A DNA stretch of 64,000 nucleotides from Arctopsyche grandis (GCF_051622035.1 NC_135357.1:11987001-12051000), one strand, 5' to 3'. Positions 1-11,658 are shown, numbered from the stretch's first letter. Numbers and translations are program-made. The notes: generated from the letters alone by a model not told the origin.

Positions 1-9
1 TCTATATAT

Positions 10-740
10 TATATTTAATTATTTATTATTATATAATTATAATTTAAAGTTTGGACCATTGTGGCGTTACAGAAATTGAAAACATAACAGAGAACAAATA
101 AATATTGATTCATAAGACACAAAAAATATAGCAGCAAAAGTTAAAACAATCATAAAAATAGTTATAAAACATTTTTTTTTTAAATTTTTAAATGCTTTTT
201 ATTATTACGAAATAATGTTCACAATACATCTTATATCTATTTTAATAGCTATTGATCTACTGATCATTTTCTATTTTTCAATTTATTTTTGTTAGTAATT
301 ATAGTATTATATTATTCTAATGTTAATGTACATATGTACAGGATAATAGGAAAAAGAGCTCAAAATATATGTAATAATAGTTAAATATAAGGATAAAAAT
401 TGGGAATTTCTCGCATCAACAGTAAAAGAATCAGCCGTGAATACAAAACATTTCAGTGAGACCCAAATAGAAGAAAAAAGATCATACATCACCATCTAAT
501 TATGAAAATAATGATGAGCGCAGACTACCAGACAAATTGGCTAAAATAATCTCTGATAACCTACGCTCACTCAGGTGAAAAATATCACATTAGGCACGGC
601 AGTAACGATTTCATTGAGAAGTGAAATATCTCTTGGAATGGGAGTCATCCGATAAAGAACTGTGCGGGCAAAAGTTACAGGCATCAAATGATGATGTCTA
701 CTACGCACATGATTATTAGGGACATGCAGTGTAAACAACT
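10..740 (-). mobile_element. LINE (CR1/jockey-like) 3' fragment, copy 1
   Basis: This is the 3' end of the same non-LTR retrotransposon family as the copy at 8891-10541. The shared blocks include the 'gaccattgtggc' 3' UTR motif near 55 and the C-terminal coding block near 510-720 (ATGATGAGCGCAGACTACCAG). Both copies lie on the minus strand. It is truncated upstream and interrupted by about 180 bp of unrelated repeat (178-357). No usable reading frame remains. The left part may continue beyond the window edge. Confidence 0.75.
178..357. repeat. Interspersed repeat nested in LINE copy 1
   Basis: This block matches 15885-16068 in inverted orientation. Shared words include the GATCTACTGATCATTTTC stretch and the 'ctttttcctattat' edge. 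The intact LINE at 8891-10541 lacks it at the equivalent place, so it looks like a later insertion. I see no clear terminal repeats, so the class is unresolved. Confidence 0.6.
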
Positions 741-749
741 GGGTGAAAT

Positions 750-995
750 AATGGTGAGAGTTTTATTGCAATGGGTGAGAGATTGATATAGCAATGGGTG
801 GGTTTCGAGGCAAGAAGAACGGACGATAGATGGACGATAGAAGTGCTCGAATGGTACCTGAAAAAGTGTAAAAGAGTGCAATGAAGGCTACGGAAGAGAT
901 GGGTGGATAAAATAAGAAAAAATGTGTGTCAGATGGAATGGTGATATAAATTAGACGGTGGATGTCGAATGGATGTAAATGATGATGATATGTAA
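750..995 (+). mobile_element. Endonuclease-RT LINE 3' fragment (copy a)
   Basis: This is degraded plus-strand sequence related to the fragments at 12860, 39580 and (minus strand) 35140 and 47630. Shared landmarks are the block encoding a 'VLEWY'-like motif, the GGGTGGAT..AAAATGTGTG stretch, and an end in (GATGAT)n. In better copies the equivalent block translates to a KWTREVLEWYPRECKKVKG-like C terminus, typical of LINE RT proteins. Reading frames are broken. Confidence 0.6.
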
Positions 996-1938
996 ATTAT
1001 AAGCTATAGTATAACATTGCCTTAAAACTGCCACGAGGAATGAAAATAACATCTGATTCAATTACAGTGATAATTTATTGAGACTTAATGGATTTTCCCG
1101 ATAGAATCTAAACGAGTGTGATTGATTGATTGATCCAACAATCGAGTCGTGACTGTTGGATCGGAGTGCGAGGAAACTGCCATTTAGACCAATTTTCTCT
1201 TGGCGGAAAAGCTCCGGAAGAGATTCCGAAGCCTACCGATATCGGATGTCTTTCTAGCCCTAGAAGAGTCCCCTCAGTTACCAACAAATATTGCGCAATT
1301 TCGGTATGCTCGCATTGCGGACGAGTTGCGCAATGGCGCGACTGGCGAGTCGTGATGCGGCTGTGACCGAACCCACCAATTATTGTATTACACAGTCACA
1401 TCCGCAATGCACACACAAGATGTGAACGCTTCCAAAACTGTGTGACCCGCACTCCGACTCCGACACGAAATCCAAAAGCGATCGTCGATTTTTATTGGCG
1501 ATACTATCCAATTTCGCCCATGTTCGTTGTAATAAAATATCGCTCGTTAAGATTCTAGACTAGATTTTTTTGTTGTTGTTGTAAATGTTTTAATAAGATA
1601 GCGTCTTCTTTTATACATTTTATAATTATAGTTTACGTTCTAGCTGCGTAATATTTATTTTGCAAGCGAAAAATGTGTTTTCTAAAATCATTGAAGCAAT
1701 AGTGCACCATATAAAGATATAAATATGTAACTCAATGTTTGAGTCACGATATTTGACGTACAATTAGTTCAAAACTATTAAAGAAGGCTAAAAACGTGCG
1801 AAGGTTGAAACATGACAATATTTCAAAAATATAGATGACATTTCTACGAATGAATAATTAAATAATGAAAACCGTGCTAATATGCATATGAATAAAAGAC
1901 CTCACTATTGCTACAAAAGAAATATTTATGTACATGTG
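996..1938. other. Intergenic, no gene recognised
   Basis: No supported gene is present. A locally GC-richer patch at about 1120-1460 carries a 78-codon open frame on the plus strand. That frame has no recognisable motif and no splice context that would make it an exon. The remainder is AT-rich low-complexity DNA. Confidence 0.6.
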
Positions 1939-2901
1939 TAGGGGAACCCGGTGCATAGCAGGACCCCGGGGTAAAATGAGACGCCTCTCCCTCTCCTCTC
2001 CCGATAATTCCAGAACTCTTGAGACAATTGCGACTTGCAGTCGAGTCAGGCCGTTTTGTTCCAGGCGGAAACTTAACCAAAAAAAATTTAGCATTTCTTT
2101 ATTTTTGGCGGGCTTGATCTTATTTTGGACGTTTTGTTACGAGAGATTGTGTATAAATATAATACTTAAAGGACATTTTTGGATACCAGACGCAAGTTTT
2201 TCCGTCATTATTATTATGATTGTTTACTAATAATGTATTAATATAAAAAAAAATGGAAACTTGCTGTCTGGGGGCACAATGGGTGGGGTTCGATGGTGTC
2301 CCATTTTTAAATAATCATTTTTTCTATAAAGGAATCCAAAAGGTGTCCCATTTTTAAATAAATATTTTTTCTCAAGAAACTTCCTATGATGTTTCTTTCC
2401 AAACGACTTTAAGTGGCAGGGCAAGGGGCAGATTTCCAGAAAAAGGACCATCAAACGGAACACTTAACTCAAAATTGACTAGCCAATCACAAATCACTGG
2501 GAAAGCATTACATCCCCACAAACGGGACTTACAAACGTGAAGCCAAACTCAAAATTTTATCATCACTCACTATCAAATATTTTTTTCTAATTACCAAAAA
2601 CTTTCGTTTAATATTCTTTTTGAACTATTTTTTGTCTTATTTTATAATTTTATATGTATCCCATTATGCCCCAGTGGTAATCCCGCTGTGCCCCGGCCCT
2701 GAGGTACAACGGGTAAAACGTACGTTTTACAATTCTTGTTTTTTTTTGTTTAAATTATTTAAAATATAATTATGTTTTTACTTAATATTATAGATAAATA
2801 AATAAAGAAAAGATATGCATATTAAATTTGTTATGTTTTTATTCCTACGCCCATTTTTTTCCATTTTCCCTTAGGGTGTCCGTCATGCCCCGGGTCCCCT
2901 A
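1939..2901. mobile_element. TA-flanked inverted-repeat DNA transposon
   Basis: The left end reads TAGGGGAACCCGG from 1939. The right end reads CCGGGTCCCCTA up to 2901. Inverted, the two ends align for about 28 bp with a few differences. Both ends sit against TA, which suits a Tc1/mariner/pogo-type target duplication. The interior holds G/C-rich words such as CCCATTATGCCCC and no transposase frame, so it is non-autonomous. Superfamily assignment is inferred from the TA flanks only. Confidence 0.6.
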
Positions 2902-4307
2902 CATATTATTTTTTTTTACTTTATCTGTTTTAGATATTTTTTAAGCAGTCAATTTAGTTGTTGATGTATAAATATAGCACAGTTTGAGAAATTGTGTAAT
3001 TTTTTGAATTAATACGAAGCGTCCAATTTCAATTAGCTTAATAAATCGTAATCCGTAGACAAATATATACTTAAGAATTTAAAGTTTTTTGAACTCTTCT
3101 AAAAAATATTACTATAAGAATTTATTTTATTATCATACTAAATATATCACAATTAAATAATGTCCGATTATTTTAAATTAATCAAAGTTTTTACAGACTA
3201 TCATTTGCGTCATTAATTCATTAATCGATCCATTGTGCGAAAATACAACAAACCGACAAATATTACACTATTGAATTTGTTCAAGTAGTGGTCACCACTC
3301 GACAAGATGCACATCTTCAATCAACAGATGCACTCAAACACTCGACGACGAGACATCACCTTGATTGAAGAACTTCTCCACTTGTGTCACACACAAAATA
3401 GTGGAAATAGATTGCAAAATAGTAAGCGATCGCAATTTCGTATAGTAATTGGGTGTGTGCGTGAAAATCGGCAAGATTGGTAAACCACACAGATGGACGG
3501 GGGAAAAAATCTCGATCGCACGGGAGTCTGTGACCATATCAAAATATGTAATAGAGGTATCGTTTCGAGAGAGGCGAAGTTGCGCAACCGTTACCTCATC
3601 ATCCCAAACAATCCCTGAGAGCTGCACTCTTGATGGAAACTGGAGGAGCGGCCACCGGTCTCTTCGGGTTGAAGAGGGCAACATCTCAACATTCACTCTG
3701 GCTCGTGGGATTGGATAGATGCTGCAAGCGACCAACAATCGAGATCGTAACAGTAGGCGAATTGCGCTCTACTACGGTTAAATTATGCGCACATTAGAAG
3801 ATCAACTATGAACTATGTATGTTACCAGAACAACAACAATCGCAAGGCAATAAAAAGTTATAATAATAAACATTTGCGCACATTACAATATAAACTATTC
3901 GCCGTCGATTTCAAACAGAAATTTTCTTTTACTATATATGTACATATGTACGTAGTATGTAGTTTTGACATTTTGACATAATGGTTTTACTTTATTTCTA
4001 GCTTTTACAAAGAAATAACCGATCAATTAATGTCAATGCAAACATCAAAAGTAAATGCAATTTTTTATTATTTTGTATCATTTCAGTACTCAACACGTTA
4101 GCCAAAAAGGCTTTTATTTTAATTCCTATTCCATAAAATTACAATTATTTTTTTTAATATACAACCACACATCAATACCAATAATAATAATAATAATAAT
4201 TTTTATTCCAGACGGAATAAAAAGGAGAATAGTGCAATCCCCATCGACTATATAAATAATATAAATGTAGATGATACAAATTAATGATCAAATAAGAAAA
4301 TATCATA
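2902..4307. other. Intergenic, no gene recognised
   Basis: No supported gene is present. A moderately GC-rich block at 3330-3740 has overlapping open frames on both strands (up to 134 codons) without recognisable domains. A (TAA)n tract lies at about 4180-4200. Confidence 0.55.
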
Positions 4308-4492
4308 TCTAATATATAATTTCGAAAGAGACTTTGCATATACATATGTATGTATGTATGTATGTATCATTCGTTGGGAGCTTTGTAAACAAGTCAAGTC
4401 AAAACTATTCAAATAAATTGTTTACTATGAGATTGGCCATTTTTAAGCGGTTTATATTACAAATACCGAGCAAAGCCGGGTAAAACCACTAG
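4308..4492 (+). mobile_element. Non-autonomous Helitron
   Basis: The element starts TCTAATATATAAT and ends CCGGGTAAAACCACTAG. It lies between a host A (4307) and a host T (4493), as expected for Helitrons (TC...CTRR ends, A/T target). The GC-rich word before the 3' end (CCGAGCAAAGCCGGG) takes the place of the usual subterminal hairpin. Two more members are at 11659-12116. There is no Rep/helicase coding capacity. Confidence 0.75.
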
Positions 4493-4510
4493 TATATAAT
4501 ATCGTTATTC

Positions 4511-4532
4511 TGTATGTGTGTGTGTGTGTGTA
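4511..4532. repeat. (GT)n microsatellite
   Basis: A short GT dinucleotide run, slightly interrupted at its left end. Confidence 0.9.
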
Positions 4533-5149
4533 TCTGCGATAACGCTCGCCGTACTATAATAGTCATTTCGATTCGACATATATATTATATGTACGTTACA
4601 GCTGAAGCACTGCCAACAAAATTTAGGAATATAATAACGAAAAAAACACTTCTATATATACTGTTTGCTACCAATGTTTCCTCTAAGCAAGTCTTTCAAG
4701 CACCATTTATTGAAAATTTATTTAATTAATTATTTTTTCTATTTGTGTTTTATATTGTTTACATGTATGTAGGTAGGCAGGTAGTTTTTAATTTTTTTTT
4801 TCGTATTAAAAATGAAATATAAATATATTTAAAAGGTATTTGAAAAAAAATGCCGCTTGGGAATCCAACTCATGACTGACGACACATTATTTTTAACTTA
4901 ATAGCTTAATATGCCAACACCCATGCGATGATATGTCATCGGGTACAACACTGGTAATAAATTATAATAATAATTATAATAAATAATAATAATCAATCAA
5001 TTTATGGCGGTCGGTGGAGTAGCTTTATCTACCGAACATACAGATACAATTATGTTGAATATAAATAGAGTTTCTAGGTTTTTTGCCAGAAAAACCTTAT
5101 TTGGGCTTATTTATCTCACTAACGCCATATTTTACGTGAGCGGAATGGT
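4533..5149. other. Intergenic, no gene recognised
   Basis: No gene is supported. Read on the minus strand, about 4850-4930 vaguely resembles a tRNA-like sequence (GAGTTGGATTCCC as a possible B box) and could be an old SINE head. I could not identify a matching A box with confidence. Confidence 0.5.
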
Positions 5150-5255
5150 TTTGGTCGAATGAACCGACGGACCGACGGACTTTTGGCTGAAGGGACATTT
5201 AGCCGAACGGACACTAGGCAGACAGACAATTAGCCGAACGAACGTTTGGCCGATT
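5150..5255 (+). repeat. Degenerate minisatellite of GCCGAACGGACA-type units
   Basis: The motif family (G/T)CCGAACGGACA or CCGACGGAC is iterated six or so times in about 100 bp, with 'ttt/att' spacers. A related inverted piece sits at about 5370-5410. Units of this kind are common in insect MITE interiors, but no terminal repeats were located here. Confidence 0.6.
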
Positions 5256-5767
5256 GTGTATCGACATTCCTCAAAACTCACTGAAAACATACGTTATTCA
5301 GAAATCACCTCGACTTAACATTAAAATATTTTTGGTAAATTTAAACAATTAAAATATTCATTCTACCAAATGTTCGTCGGTTTAATGCCCATTCGGACAA
5401 TAGTCCGTCAACCATATTTTAACGCGAGGAAAATAAACACCCGAATTAATTACTACCGTTAGTATACACATTTAGTTTGATGAATAAATAATATTTTACA
5501 ATTTCTATAGACATTTTGATTTCAAATTAAAATAAGCAAACTGTAGCATACATATGTATAAGTAAATTTGTTACAAATGTAACTTCACTTGTTAGAAATA
5601 CTAAGTCGGTCATAAATCGCAACAATTTAATTCAAAGTAAACCATTCACTTACATATATGTAATAAAATCATTATGGCATATCTTTAAAAATCATCTTAT
5701 GGGTGTATAAAAGAAGTGATTACATCGCGATACGTTGATACCACATACATATGTACATATATACCGG
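5256..5767. other. Intergenic, no gene recognised
   Basis: AT-rich sequence with short CATATGTA repeats. Nothing coding was seen. Confidence 0.6.
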
Positions 5768-6345
5768 TGTGACGCTGTGGGGCAACCTGTCAGGTCACAC
5801 TGGTCATTTTATTGTTGTTATTATTTTAAAATAATAAATTAAATAAATAAATATGTATGTGATCACAACAATACGCGCGCGTCCATAGGAAAAATTCAAC
5901 TTCGGCACAAAAATTACAATCAAATTTATCAAAAAACTTATATTTTAGCAATCACAAGATATGATGGACATAATTGTCATGACATAATTCGTCGGGCAGA
6001 TATTAGATAAACTCGATCGGAACTATGTATGTACACAGAGACGCGCTAGAACGCTCTATCGAGGCATTGAGTATATCGCACTACATTCGGAGCTAATGAG
6101 GGCCAGTTCCGATACCGATGCGGCCCGCTCCTTTATGCGGCCCGTCCTTGTACTGCCGCAAATGCCGCAAAAACCTTTCGGCGGCAAGGCGACGTGTCGA
6201 GATCGGTACATCCTCGAAGGAATGTGACCTATTGAGGTAACACCCGCGCTGGGGCGTACCTCACGTTCAAACGTTCTCCTTGTATCAGCTCGTTGAGAGA
6301 CTACGAGACCGCAAAGCCGCAAACGCGGATGTCCTGACAGGACTT
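5768..6345. other. GC-rich island, possible solo LTR remnant
   Basis: The block begins TGTGACGCTGTGGGGCAACC and contains a markedly GC-rich core at about 6050-6340. The core has an 88-codon minus-strand frame and a 50-plus-codon plus-strand frame, neither with a recognisable domain. A TG start plus a GC-rich interior would suit an LTR. I could not find a matching CA end with target duplication, so the call is tentative. Confidence 0.25.
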
Positions 6346-7994
6346 GGAAGACAAATAGACGAAATATACATACATATTAATACACTTCACCGAAACATAT
6401 AAAAGCAGTAATGTATGTGTACGCATACATTCAATTTACTAACATGAAGTGTGTAACTTGTATTACGTCTATTCGTGAGGATAGACGCGATATGAAAATG
6501 TGTCACCTTTAAAATGGCTATAAATCTGAGGATATCTCTCACGTCACAACAACAATACATTGATGAATAGAGCAAGGATTGTGATTTGAAATAATAGTAA
6601 TTAGTTAATCTGGTGACTTACAGTTCGTCCGCAGTATTGCGCTGAAGTTATGCTTAATAAGTAGGGATTCTAATACCAGCAGTACAGGTTTTGGAACAAT
6701 ACTACCGATAAGTGCTAAAACTTACCGCACTGTGATGGATAGCAAGTGATCAGGACTTATATTTTATTTTATTTCTCCAAATATACTGAATGCAAGGTCT
6801 TCATATTTTATGTATTCCTCGTCAAAACCTCTTTAATTCGAATTGTGCCATTGCGAAATAAAAATATTGATCAATATCAACAGAAATAATTATGTATTTT
6901 CGCGGGAAGCTCCTTGAACACGTGCCCCACAGATGCGAGAGAGTGGGAAAATTCAGCACGCGTCGTGCTCAACGGTCAGTGTGAGAATGATATCGGCCTT
7001 TGAATGACGGCTCTGCTTCAACCGTCTTTTTTTCATTTCTTAAACTGTTTTTATATAATTTGAGGTTTAATACTTGATAAAATGATTTTTTTAGCTAATT
7101 AAAATAATTTACCTCACAGATTTTGCATTATTTTAATTTAAAATACGCATTTATAACTGGACGCTTGGAGTCCAGCACAGTGGCTAGCGGATTTTTTTAG
7201 CACAGTAAGGCAAGTGTTAAGAAATAGACTACCGACAGTACTTAAATATGTTTCGTCTCTAATTTATGTTTTTTTATGAAAATTAATTAAATTGAATGCA
7301 CTAATTACATAATAGATTAACGACGGTATTATCAGTAGTGAGAAAAAGTTTTCAATAATACCGCTAGTGATAGATGTTGATATTTTCGGATTCCTTAGTC
7401 GTGCAAAAAATGTATGTAAATGACCGTAATAAACGAAATTTAATACAAATCAAAGCAAATGTACAAGACAATGATGAAATAAATAAATTTTCGCCAATAT
7501 TATCAACCGCACCTCTATGTAATACATATTTTCATTTTAGCAATAAATCCCAAGCTAGGGCGTACGTTATTTTTAGCGAATCTACTTTATTTTCTGTCGA
7601 GTTTATATCTTTCGTCAATGTTTGAGAATCAACAGCACACATACGGATTTTATGTTTTGTATAATTAATCGCCAACAAGACAACAACTAATCGTAAGTCG
7701 TTTAACTCATTCGTGACCCATCATCGCATTTGGATTGGGATATCTCAATCGTATTATGTATGTACATATATCGTATAATAAATGTATGCACGTATGCGAT
7801 GCATTTATATTCCAAATATGTTTAGCATAGAGAAAGCCTCATATGTGCATTTTAATTGTTATATCTCTTCAAAACTTTAAGTAATCATTACATAATATCA
7901 GATCATTAATAAACACTTAAGGAACATGTAAAAGCTCTCAATGAATGTACAGCAGAATTGAAAGACGATTTAAATTGGCTATAAAATAAATAAA
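6346..7994. other. Intergenic, no gene recognised
   Basis: About 1.6 kb of AT-rich DNA. The longest frame (7374-7625, plus) has no known motif and no splice or promoter context. Nothing else was identified. Confidence 0.55.
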
Positions 7995-7997
7995 ATA

Positions 7998-8305
7998 TAT
8001 ATAGTGGTTAGCGTATAGTGCAATCAACTGAGGGGTAATGGGTTCAATCCTTGACCCAGTGTTGCTGGCCAAACCTTAAATATATGACTCTATTAGATCT
8101 TGCCAATTTATCTTATTTCATTGTTGACACGGTTCCAAACAAATTGGTAACCTACCTTCATTTGTCACCATTATTTGAATATACATAATTGCAAAATTTA
8201 TAATAGTGGTGTTAAAAATTCATACAAAGTACATATGTGCAAATTTGGCCATAGTTGTAGTAAAAAGCCCGTAATAGCACCATTGTAAATATTTATATAA
8301 ATAAA
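7998..8305 (+). mobile_element. tRNA-derived SINE, copy 1
   Basis: The head has an A-box-like segment (GTGGTTAGCGTATAGTG) followed about 35 bp later by a B box (GGGTTCAATCC). The body has the family signature GCCAATTTATCTTATTTCATTG ... AAATTGG, and the tail contains AAGCCCGTAATAGCACC. The same head/body arrangement recurs near 11.2, 16.6, 22.6 and (minus strand) 49.5 kb. It is a Pol III-type retroelement and is non-coding. Confidence 0.75.
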
Positions 8306-8890
8306 TAAAAAACAAAATATGCTTACAAGTAAATTATATCGGTGAGTACAGGTAAATTATATATCCTACCTTCACTTCAACCTAAAAATTTTAAATATAA
8401 TAATTAAAATTAATATACAGGTATACTTAAATTGCACAGCAATATAAAAGAACTTGAAAATCACCAGCTGTATATGGTCTCCATAGCATTAGCTTAAACA
8501 GCTTTGCCAATCATCTTCTTCAGTTCGCATTTAAAAAGATTGCACATTATTTAACAAACACTGATATTAATTTTTAGCACCATATTAATTATTTTTTAAA
8601 TTTAAATTCACTTTTAACAAAAACAAATGAATTTATTTATCACACGTGAAAGAAAATTTCAATACAATTGAATAATTGAAATTATTCTGAAAACCACGCA
8701 CTTAAATCACTTTGTATCACAATATGTAATTTAGAGTCACTGATAACCGCTGCAAATGATGTCTGACCAAAAGCGGATGCTGTGAATAAAGTATGAATTC
8801 GCAGACGATAAAGTTCAAATGAACTATAATCGACACTTAAATTTCGATTGATTTTCTTGAAAATTTTCGGCGTCATTCGCGAACGATATC
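8306..8890. other. Intergenic, no gene recognised
   Basis: AT-rich sequence. A 64-codon minus-strand frame at 8682-8876 has no recognisable motif. Confidence 0.55.
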
Positions 8891-10541
8891 ATTATTTATT
8901 TATTTATTTATTTATTTTTAAACAGACCATTGTGGCATAACAGGAATTCCTAAAGCGCCACAATGGTCAAAAAATATAACACAAAAAAGAAAAAAAAACA
9001 AAATAACAATTAAACATAAACATAAATACATCCATACATACATTAAAAATAGCATTTATAATAACAGATAAAGTAAAATATAGCATAAGGAATGCCTTGC
9101 ACCTACAGCCAGTTTCAATAAATATGTAAGAAACAACTACAAATACAAAACATCCCTGTAAGGCCCAAATGGAAGAGAGTTAATCAAAATTTCACTCATA
9201 AATCACAATCAATCATGAAAACAATGATGAGCGCAGACTACCAGATAAATGGGTTAGAGTAATTTCCGACAATTTACGCTCACTAAGGTGGAAAATATCA
9301 CATTCAGTCTCGGCAGCAACGATTTCATTAAGAAGTCGGATAGCTCTTGGAAAAGGAGCCATTCGAAAAAGGACTGTGCGGGCAGGAGGTACAGCCAGCA
9401 AATGATGATGTCTACCACGCACATAGTGATTAGGGACATAAAGCCCCAACTGCTCCAGCAACAACGGGCATGACGTATTACCACGTAAGAGCAGGAGAAC
9501 GAAACGAATTAATGAGAAGTTTCTCCGAAGTTCAAGGGAATTATACCCAAGCATGCCCAAAAGGAAAGGAGTGGGGTAGAGATATGGGTAATACCCATAT
9601 TCTTTCCTATATAGGAAACGAAGAAATGCTTTTTGCACTTTCTCAATCATCAGAGAGTAATTTGCTTCATGCGGATTCCACACAATCGCATTATACTCTA
9701 GCTTACTTCTCACAAGCGAATTGAAAAGCAAGCGAGAAGACAAAGGATTGGAGAATAATCTTGCATATCTCAAAACAAATCCAAGTCGACTAAAGGAAAC
9801 GTCTGCGACTTTTTTGATATGGTTGTGAAAGGTGAGCTGAGGATCAAAAGTGATACCCAAATCGACAATAGATTCCACACGCTTCAACAAGACGGATCTA
9901 ATGGAATATCCGTGACAATAGAGTGAATGTGCACGTCCATAGCTCATAATTGCACATTTGTTTAAATTAAGTTCAAGGCCTAAACTAGAACTGAACTCCA
10001 AGACAGCGTTAATATCAGCTTGAAGGAGAGAGGCTTGCCTCTCATCCTTGACAGCAAAAAATAATTTAACGTCGTCAGCAAACAAGAGACATGATGCATT
10101 ACATAAAACTCTAGGGAGGTTATTAATAAGAATTGTAAATAGCAATGGGCCTAAAGTGGACCCCTGAGTAACACCAGATCGAGTAAAAAATGAAGGAGAT
10201 TCATAAAGACCATATCTAACAAATTGCTTCCTATCACTAAGATAAGAAGCAAAGAGTTTAAGAAGACGCGTTGAAAAACCCACTTCAGCTAACCTGATCA
10301 AAAGAGCGTCATTATTGACTTGATCAAAGGCTTTACGAAAGTCAAAGTAGGCTACATCAACTTGCTGACCAACGTCAACTTTAGACATGATCAAATGTGT
10401 GAAGCAGGCGAGATTAGTGGTAGTGGAACGACAGGGTGTAAAACCATGTTGCTCATCACACAATAATCTTTTAAACTGCGCAAGAATCAAACGGTGAAGG
10501 ATGATGTCAAAAATTTTGGGAATGATAGTTGAATGATAGTT
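8891..10541 (-). mobile_element. 5'-truncated CR1/jockey-like LINE
   Basis: On the minus strand this runs from a break inside the reverse transcriptase (about 10541), through the C terminus (stop at 9213) and an approximately 290-bp 3' UTR, to a short tetranucleotide tail. The tail is seen on the plus strand as (TTTA)n at 8891-8920. The 3' UTR motif GACCATTGTGGC is shared with copy 1 at the window start. Loss of the 5' end (ORF1, endonuclease and N-terminal RT) is typical of incomplete target-primed reverse transcription. Confidence 0.85.
9213..10541 (-). CDS. LINE reverse transcriptase, C-terminal part (5' truncated)
   Basis: This is an RNA-directed DNA polymerase fragment of a non-LTR retrotransposon. 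Counting from the first in-frame Met (10490), residues 48-56 hold the YFDFRKAFD motif with a catalytic Asp. Residues 106-115 hold GVTQGSTLGP, and residues 136-140 hold LFADD, the catalytic FADD box. After the polymerase comes a thumb/connection region with a 'SKLEYNAIVWNPH' block, as in CR1/jockey/BS-type LINEs. Homology continues in frame above 10490 to about 10541 (a ...IIPKIFDIILHRL... stretch) and stops at a short direct repeat, so the Met is probably not a native start. About 440 codons are open without a frameshift, which suggests a young insertion. It cannot be autonomous because the endonuclease and the first RT blocks are missing. Confidence 0.85.
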   Translation of the reverse strand, partial: NYHSTIIPKIFDIILHRLILAQFKRLLCDEQHGFTPCRSTTTNLACFTHLIMSKVDVGQQVDVAYFDFRKAFDQVNNDALLIRLAEVGFSTRLLKLFASYLSDRKQFVRYGLYESPSFFTRSGVTQGSTLGPLLFTILINNLPRVLCNASCLLFADDVKLFFAVKDERQASLLQADINAVLEFSSSLGLELNLNKCAIMSYGRAHSLYCHGYSIRSVLLKRVESIVDLGITFDPQLTFHNHIKKVADVSFSRLGFVLRYARLFSNPLSSRLLFNSLVRSKLEYNAIVWNPHEANYSLMIEKVQKAFLRFLYRKEYGYYPYLYPTPFLLGMLGYNSLELRRNFSLIRFVLLLLRGNTSCPLLLEQLGLYVPNHYVRGRHHHLLAVPPARTVLFRMAPFPRAIRLLNEIVAAETECDIFHLSERKLSEITLTHLSGSLRSSLFS

Positions 10542-11200
10542 TTAATAACTATTTGAAACGATAAATATTCGCGCACAATGTTTGCCTAGTGTGAAGCAAA
10601 CAGTTTGTTATTCGTCAACTGAAATTGAATAAAAATAAACAAGTGAAATAAATATATTAAATTCAAATTCTATTACATTGTATATGTATTTATGTATGTG
10701 CGTTTGAGATGTAAATTATTGTAACACCTTCCTATGGTTTGATTATACAGAGTGAGTGGTCCACGGGAAACAGATCGTTATAAATTAAACCATCAATTTT
10801 TTTTGTAGAGATTATTCATTGACGCAGAAATAAAGGAAATAGTATGTCATTTTGAAATGTCTATGTGTTGAAAATTATATCAATCAAATGATGAAACTTT
10901 TCCTTGTGTTTCTTCCTTGATTATTTCGATTTGGTTTTGTATTGCGGTCTTCGACCGCAATTCGAATTCTACTTGTGTATTTGATAAAAGCATATTATAA
11001 TAATACTTCCACTATAAAATCCACAGTAATACTATTTGTTTTTGTAACTATGAAAAATTTTATAAATTGAACTCATTCAGCTTCCGAAATAATTGCAATC
11101 AAAGCTCACGGTTTAAGTAATTGTTTACCAGTAAAGAATACGTGAGAAAAATAAAATCCCAGCCAGAATTGAAAAATTTATTCAATTTTTTTAATGATTA
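10542..11200. other. Intergenic, no gene recognised
   Basis: AT-rich unique-looking DNA with no supported gene. Confidence 0.55.
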
Positions 11201-11201
11201 C

Positions 11202-11420
11202 GAGTGGTTAGCATATAATGCTGTCGAAGAAAATGGTCACGGCTTAAGATCCCACCAGTTACTGTTGGCAAGACCTTGGATATATGACTCCAGGTCGATC
11301 GTTTCCTATCAGAGTTTGCCAATTTATCTGATTTTCATTGAAAGGGTTCCAACAAATTGGCAACCTTATCATTTTTCTATCAAATTTCGAATTTTCTGCA
11401 TCTCGAATTTCACTGAATTG
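11202..11420 (+). mobile_element. tRNA-derived SINE, copy 2
   Basis: The head GAGTGGTTAGCATATAATGC corresponds to the A box. The body has GCCAATTTATCTGATTTTCA ... AACAAATTGGCAACC, matching the copies at 8.0, 16.6, 22.6 and 49.5 kb. A degenerate B box (AAGATCCCACC) shows divergence. Confidence 0.7.
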
Positions 11421-11658
11421 TAAAAAACGCTGCAAATTTGACAATAGATGTCTCTGTGGATGTTAAATAATATTTATATTTGCTTACAATACTTATGTGT
11501 AATGTTTGAGCATAGATGTCGTGTTTAATGTAAAATATATGTATATATGTACATACATATATGGATGCATACCTGTAAAATAAATATGTTAATAAAATGT
11601 AACTAATATGTTTGGCCACAATGCCGCATTGGATCACTCTAATTCCACTGCGGTATCT

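Noticed and set aside
3334..3738. 134-codon minus-strand frame as a gene
   Set aside because: Frames are open on both strands of the same GC-richer patch; no domain, signal or splice context.
7998..8075. Possible functional tRNA gene
   Set aside because: A and B boxes are present, but the cloverleaf does not close and the same head with a fixed body recurs five times, so it is a SINE.
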